A DNA stretch of 64,000 nucleotides. It comes from Streptomyces armeniacus. Lineage in GTDB: Bacteria; Actinomycetota; Actinomycetes; Streptomycetales; Streptomycetaceae. Both the position numbers and the translations under genes were made by a program. The notes under the pieces were generated by a model that worked only from the letters and a program-made list of their open reading frames with translations, had not been told where the DNA came from and did no database searches. The stretch spans positions 4,579,367-4,643,366 of the forward strand of contig NZ_CP031320.1 of assembly GCF_003355155.1 (NCBI RefSeq), written 5' to 3'. Shown here in pieces: positions 59,592 through 64,000 of this stretch. Each line of letters begins with the position of its first letter. Within the stretch, counting starts at the first letter, position 1.

Positions 59592-60416
59592 TCAGTACGG
59601 GCCGTTGACGTTGTCGATCGAACCGTACGTCTGCGCCGCGTAGTTGCACGCGGCCACGATGTTCGCGACCGGGTCGCGCTGGTCGTTGGCCGTGCCCTCG
59701 ACGTGGAACGCGTCGAACGTCGGCTTGATGACCTGCAGCAGACCGATGGACGGCGTGCCGTTCTGGGCGTTGATGTCCCAGTTGTTGGAGACGTTCGGGT
59801 CGCCGCCGGACTCCCGCATGATGTTGCGGTGGATCCCGTCGTAGCTGCCCGGGATGCCTTCCTTCTCCATGATGGCGAGCGCCTCGTTGATCCAGCCGTC
59901 CAGGTTGGTCGACTGGGTCTTGTACACGCCGCCGGACTTCTTCGCGGCGGCCTGGTCGGCGTTGGCGCCGCCCTGGGCCTTGCCGGGCGCGGCGCTCTTC
60001 TCGGCGCCGCCGGAGGAGGCGTCGAGGGTCAGCTGCTGGCCGGGCACGATCAGGTCCGGGTTGCCGCCGATGGTGTCGCGGTTGGCCTCGTAGACGGCGT
60101 TCCAGCCGCCCTCGACGCCGTGGTCGGTGGCGATGCGGTGCAGGGTGTCGCCGCTGGCGACTGTGTACGAGTCCGACTTGCCGGACTTCTTCCCCTGCGA
60201 CTGCGGGTCGGTCTCGGACTGGGCGGCGCCGGCGTGTGCCGGTGCCTGTGCCGGGGCCTGAGCCTTGGCGGAAGCGGGCGCGGGAGCCGCGTGAGCGGTA
60301 CCCGTCAGAACGGGTGCGGCAATTCCCGCGCCACCGGCGGCAAGCACGATGGAAAGGCGGGAAATGCGGCGGGCATTGAGCGTTATACGCGGACGACGAT
60401 GGCGGCCACGAGACAT
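59592..60416 (-). CDS. Secreted LysM-SLT muralytic protein
   Basis: 274 residues from ATG 60416. Signal peptide (RRISRLSIVLAAGGAGIAAP, then TGTAHAAP), an Ala/Gln linker, a LysM domain (YTVASGDTLHRIATDHGVEG to LIVPGQQLTL, about 89-137), and a C-terminal soluble lytic transglycosylase domain: NEALAIMEKEGI, NIMRESGGDPN with the catalytic Glu, PSIGLLQVIKPTFDAF. It binds and cleaves peptidoglycan, as in spore-wall and Rpf-like remodelling enzymes. The long 5' leader is a ydaO-type c-di-AMP riboswitch, as for other Streptomyces wall hydrolases. A perfect hairpin terminates the gene. Confidence 0.92.
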   Translation of the reverse strand: MSRGRHRRPRITLNARRISRLSIVLAAGGAGIAAPVLTGTAHAAPAPASAKAQAPAQAPAHAGAAQSETDPQSQGKKSGKSDSYTVASGDTLHRIATDHGVEGGWNAVYEANRDTIGGNPDLIVPGQQLTLDASSGGAEKSAAPGKAQGGANADQAAAKKSGGVYKTQSTNLDGWINEALAIMEKEGIPGSYDGIHRNIMRESGGDPNVSNNWDINAQNGTPSIGLLQVIKPTFDAFHVEGTANDQRDPVANIVAACNYAAQTYGSIDNVNGPY

Positions 60417-60439
60417 GGGGGTGTCCTCTCCTGGCGCCT

Positions 60440-60614
60440 GCGAGGTGAGCTGTCGGATTCGGGCTGGAGTGGCCCGGCCATATCTCCCGTAAACCCTTGT
60501 GTGGGCAGGGTGTTGGAGGCATGGCTTCACCCCTAGCCGGGCCGCTGAGCTGCGGCACGGCACTTACCTGGTTCCCCCGCTCCTGCCGAGTGACTGGTGC
60601 GCTATTTCCCTCGC
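60440..60614 (-). promoter_or_regulatory. ydaO-type c-di-AMP riboswitch
   Basis: On the minus strand the leader contains the conserved blocks GGGGGAACCAGGTAAGTG, CTAGGGGTGAAGCC, GGGAGATA and CCGAATCCGACAGCTCACC followed by TCGCAGGCG, in the right order and spacing for the ydaO-yuaA class. P1 is closed by GCGAGG (complement of 60609-60614) with CCTCGC (complement of 60440-60445). It lies 24 bp before the SLT start. In Streptomyces c-di-AMP binding turns such genes off. Confidence 0.9.
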
Positions 60615-61205
60615 CGGGCGGCAGGATTCGGCGCCCCGGTCCGGGACTCCCGCCGGTCATAGGGGTCGGGAGCGAGGGTCACACAAGCACATCGGATTGT
60701 GCGGGACAAGCCGCCGGATTCGGATGCCGAGGCCCACTGTGCACGCATCGGTTAATTCGTCCACGCTGCGCATTGGATCATTTTCTGAGCGTGAGAGGGG
60801 CGAATGGGAGGGTGTTTCGAATTGGCCCCGGAATTCCGCGACTTGGCGAGGTGCCCGGGAGAACGGCCGACGGGCGCTCGGCCCCGATGTGACTCCGGAC
60901 ACAGGGAGTTCGGCAAAACGACCAAATCACCCTATTGCGGGGATACGTTGACGATTTCCCTTGAAGGGAGGGGATTGGCCGGCAGTGCTGTCGGGGCATA
61001 TCGCCCGTTTCCACCCGATGGGCGGACTTGCTGCCCACCCACCCTCCGGGAGCGCGTACGGGCCGGGGGCCCGTCCCCTTCGCGCCGGGTTCCGTTCCGC
61101 CGTGGCCGGGTCCCGTTCCCCCCGCCGGCGGAACGGCTCCCTCCGTACAGACGGCACGGCGCGCGGCCCGGTTGCGAGAGATTCGCGGATTTTTTCCGGC
61201 GTGGA
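60615..61205. other. Long upstream region of the SLT riboswitch and of yciI
   Basis: About 590 bp between the riboswitch and the ECF42-type promoter. It is unusually AT-rich for the window around 60690-60970. It should hold the promoter of the minus-strand SLT transcript. Open frames on both strands look like chance. I see no gene. Confidence 0.5.
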
Positions 61206-61232
61206 TGTCGAGACAGCGGGTCCGGCGCCGAT
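61206..61232 (+). promoter_or_regulatory. ECF42-type promoter
   Basis: TGTCGA (61206-61211), 17-bp spacer, then CGAT (61229-61232). This matches the -35 TGTCGA and -10 CGA(T/C) elements I recall for ECF42 sigma factors of Streptomyces. It lies 54 bp upstream of yciI, which is followed by the ECF42 gene, so the operon is probably auto-regulated. Confidence 0.7.
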
Positions 61233-61286
61233 GTCTCCTGTGAGAGGCACCCCGCCCCGGGGAGCCCAGGCACAAGGAGTCCAGTG

Positions 61287-61699
61287 ATGAAGTACATGCT
61301 GATGGTCCTCGGCCGGCAGGCGGACTACGACGCGATGAGCGGCGGCACCCCCGAGAAGGGCGCCGCGTGGACCGAGGCCGACCTCAAGGCGATGTTCGAC
61401 TTCATGGGCGCGCTCAACAACGACCTCGCCGAGTCCGGCGAGCTCGTCGACGCGCAGGGTCTGACGGCGCCCTCCGAGGCCCGCCTCGTCAGCGCCACGC
61501 GCGACGGCCAGCCCGTCATCTCCGACGGCCCCTACGGCGAGACCAAGGAGGTGCTCGCCGGGTACTGGGTCCTCGACTGCGCGAGCATCGACCGCGCGAC
61601 CGAGATCGCCGCCCGCGTCGCCACCTGTCCGCAGCCCGAGGGCGCGCCCGACTACCCGGTCGTCGTGCGCCCGATCCAGGACGGCACGCCCGATTTCGC

Positions 61700-61703
<4 letters not shown>
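61287..61703 (+). CDS. YciI/DGPF-domain protein
   Basis: 138 residues, ATG with AAGGAG upstream. MKYMLMVLGRQADYDAM, then GQPVISDGPYGETKEVLAGY with the DGPF/DGPY signature, and an AAxCP-like VATCPQPEGAPDYPVVVRPI end. YciI-like ferredoxin-fold dimer. DGPF proteins are encoded next to ECF42 (and ECF41-like) sigma factors almost without exception; their biochemical role is not known. GTGA overlap couples it to the sigma factor. Confidence 0.9.
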
Positions 61704-62956
<1,253 letters not shown>

Positions 62957-63142
62957 AAGGCTGACGAATGGGTGCGGGTGAATTCCCGTGACCATCACCA
63001 GAACCCTCAGCCGGATGTCAGGTGTGCGTGGGACAAGGGACGGCACGCAGCCGCTGGATGACGGCGCCGCCAGCTGCTCTTGCGCATGAGGCGGCGCGCC
63101 CGGCGACGGGCCCGTGGCGGCGAGAGGTCGCGTGGACGGTCT

Positions 63143-63625
63143 TCACGCCTCGGTTGAATCGCCTGACCGGTCCGACGTCGGCCAGAAGTACGGGAGATCG
63201 TTCGGCGCATCGGGGAAGAGTGACGCGTAGGCGTCCGGGTCCTTGCGCACCAGCGCCGACCGGTGGCTGCGGTGGACGGCGTCGTCGCCGAGCCAGGGGG
63301 GCAGTTCCCGGGCGGCCGCCAGAGCCGCCTGGGAACGGACTGTCGTACCGGGGCGGAATGCGAGGAGATCAGCGACGAGTGTGGCCGCACAGCTGTCTTG
63401 ATGGCCTTGCGCGCGCCAGACCCTGCAGACTTCCAGGCCATACCGGACCAGCGCTTCCTCATACCCAGCCCACATCCGCACTGCTGGATGGCGACGCCAT
63501 CCGTAATCTGGCACGACGAGGCCGCGAAGCACCTGCAACCCTTCGACCCGCTGTTTGCCAAGCCGGCGACGATCCAGGACCAGGGCTGTGGCTCGGAAGT
63601 CGGGGTAGGGCAGGAACGTTTGCAT
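63143..63625 (-). CDS. MSMEG_6728/Pyr_excise-like small protein
   Basis: 160 residues, ATG 63625. MQTFLPYPDFRATALVLDRR with RLGKQRVE, then DYGWRRHPAVRMWAGYEEAL, SHRSALVRKDPDAYASLFPD and LPYFWPTS. This is the MSMEG_6728 family, related to the pyrimidine-dimer endonuclease (T4 EndoV-like) family PF03013 by the RLGKQRVE and H-x-A/V-W-x-Y pattern. Whether it has DNA glycosylase activity is unknown. Single gene, convergent with the sigma factor, and next to a DUF4383 gene on the same strand. Confidence 0.8.
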   Translation of the reverse strand: MQTFLPYPDFRATALVLDRRRLGKQRVEGLQVLRGLVVPDYGWRRHPAVRMWAGYEEALVRYGLEVCRVWRAQGHQDSCAATLVADLLAFRPGTTVRSQAALAAARELPPWLGDDAVHRSHRSALVRKDPDAYASLFPDAPNDLPYFWPTSDRSGDSTEA

Positions 63626-63641
63626 CCAGTGCGGCTTCCTC

Positions 63642-64000
63642 TCAACGGTCGTCGGCGCGGGAGGCGCGGGAGGCGCGGGAGGCGCGGGAGGCGCGGGAGG
63701 CGCGGGAGGCGCGGGAGGCGCGTCGGCCGAGGAGGAGAGCGAGACCGATCATGCCGATCCCCAGCACGAAGTGGAGCCAGTCGTCGGCAGTGTTGAGGGG
63801 CACGAAGTTGGCCTCACTGTCGTGGCTGACAGCCAGACCGTAGATCCACAGCACCAGGTAGATGGCCCCTCCGCCCAGCAGGTACGCATATGCAGCGGAG
63901 GCGGTGCGGGCGAGCGCCAGTCCGGCGATGCCGAAGGCCAGGTGCACGAGGTTGTGCAGGATGGAGATCTGGAAGATCCCGAACAGTTTGGCGCCCGAGT
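63642..64000 (-). CDS. DUF4383 membrane protein (5' end outside window)
   Basis: The frame is open to the window edge on the minus strand, with KLFGIFQISILHNLVHLAFG typical of DUF4383 (LFG-N/I-HNxVHL). Three further helices: GLALARTASAAYAYLLGG, AIYLVLWIYGLAV and DDWLHFVLGIGMIGLALLLG. The C-terminus is a tandem RAS repeat (RRASRASRASRASRAS) made of a 9-bp DNA repeat. The start lies beyond base 64000. Small actinobacterial membrane protein of unknown role. Confidence 0.85.
   Translation of the reverse strand, partial: SGAKLFGIFQISILHNLVHLAFGIAGLALARTASAAYAYLLGGGAIYLVLWIYGLAVSHDSEANFVPLNTADDWLHFVLGIGMIGLALLLGRRASRASRASRASRASRASRASRADDR
63661..63721. repeat. 9-bp tandem repeat, nearly seven copies
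   Basis: GAGGCGCGG repeated without error from 63661 to 63714 plus a partial copy. It is in frame in the DUF4383 gene (minus strand), encoding R-A-S units in the cytoplasmic C-terminus. Copy number is likely to vary between strains. Confidence 0.9.

Noticed and set aside
63022..63843. Plus-strand gene opposite the MSMEG_6728 and DUF4383 genes
   Set aside because: Arg/Ala-rich shadow translation. Family motifs and codon bias are on the minus strand.

Overview
The window is a piece of a high-GC actinobacterial chromosome, almost certainly Streptomyces or a close relative. Evidence: very strong G/C bias at third codon positions, abundant GTG starts, ATGA/GTGA stop-start overlaps, the afsR-afsS-afsK regulatory genes, a DUF2637 protein, an ECF42-type sigma factor with its YciI/DGPF partner, and a ydaO-type riboswitch in front of a secreted LysM-transglycosylase. 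I see no mobile element, CRISPR array, rRNA or tRNA gene.

Layout. 1-9432: secondary-metabolism regulation. AfsR (5' end probably outside the window), a 57-aa AfsS-like repeat protein behind a SARP/PhoP-type direct repeat, a second tiny gene encoding an exported peptide that shares the AfsS-like repeat, a MerR regulator, a membrane protein and the kinase AfsK. 9635-19280: mixed genes: a double-VOC protein, a TetR regulator, a Tat-exported intradiol dioxygenase with a carbohydrate-binding tail and its AraC regulator, a broken DUF5709/PP2C junction, a DUF2637 membrane protein, an FhuF-like iron reductase under an iron box, and a repeat-rich helical protein. 19618-36125: an exopolysaccharide assembly cluster: secreted DUF3344 protein, glycosyltransferases, initiating phosphoglycosyl transferase, Wzy-like polymerase, MurJ-like flippase, deacetylase, Wzz-like protein, CelD-like acyltransferase, anchored GH26-like hydrolase, ATP-grasp ligase and flavin monooxygenase.

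36436-46326: a carbohydrate catabolic locus under a DeoR regulator. It holds a secreted GH114 (endo-alpha-1,4-polygalactosaminidase family), an ABC importer, a PfkB kinase, a GH4 glycosidase, an AgaS/GlmS-like SIS protein and a GatY/KbaY-like aldolase. Together they spell a plausible polygalactosamine (galactosaminogalactan or Pel-like polymer) utilisation pathway. 46536-56023: purine catabolism: a PucR regulator divergent from three xanthine dehydrogenase subunit genes, an NCS2 purine permease and XdhC. 55981-59393: two tandem, recently duplicated receptor-type Ser/Thr kinases. 59592-60614: a LysM-SLT muralytic protein under a c-di-AMP riboswitch. 61206-62956: YciI plus ECF42 sigma factor with a matching promoter. 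63143-64000: an MSMEG_6728-type protein and a truncated DUF4383 membrane protein.

The most unusual items are the GH114/GH4/AgaS-like/GatY-like locus with its intergenic repeat arrays, the exported second AfsS-type peptide, the heptapeptide ORF coupled to the ATP-grasp gene, and the frame break that joins DUF5709 to PP2C. Function calls come from reading motifs by eye; no database search was run.
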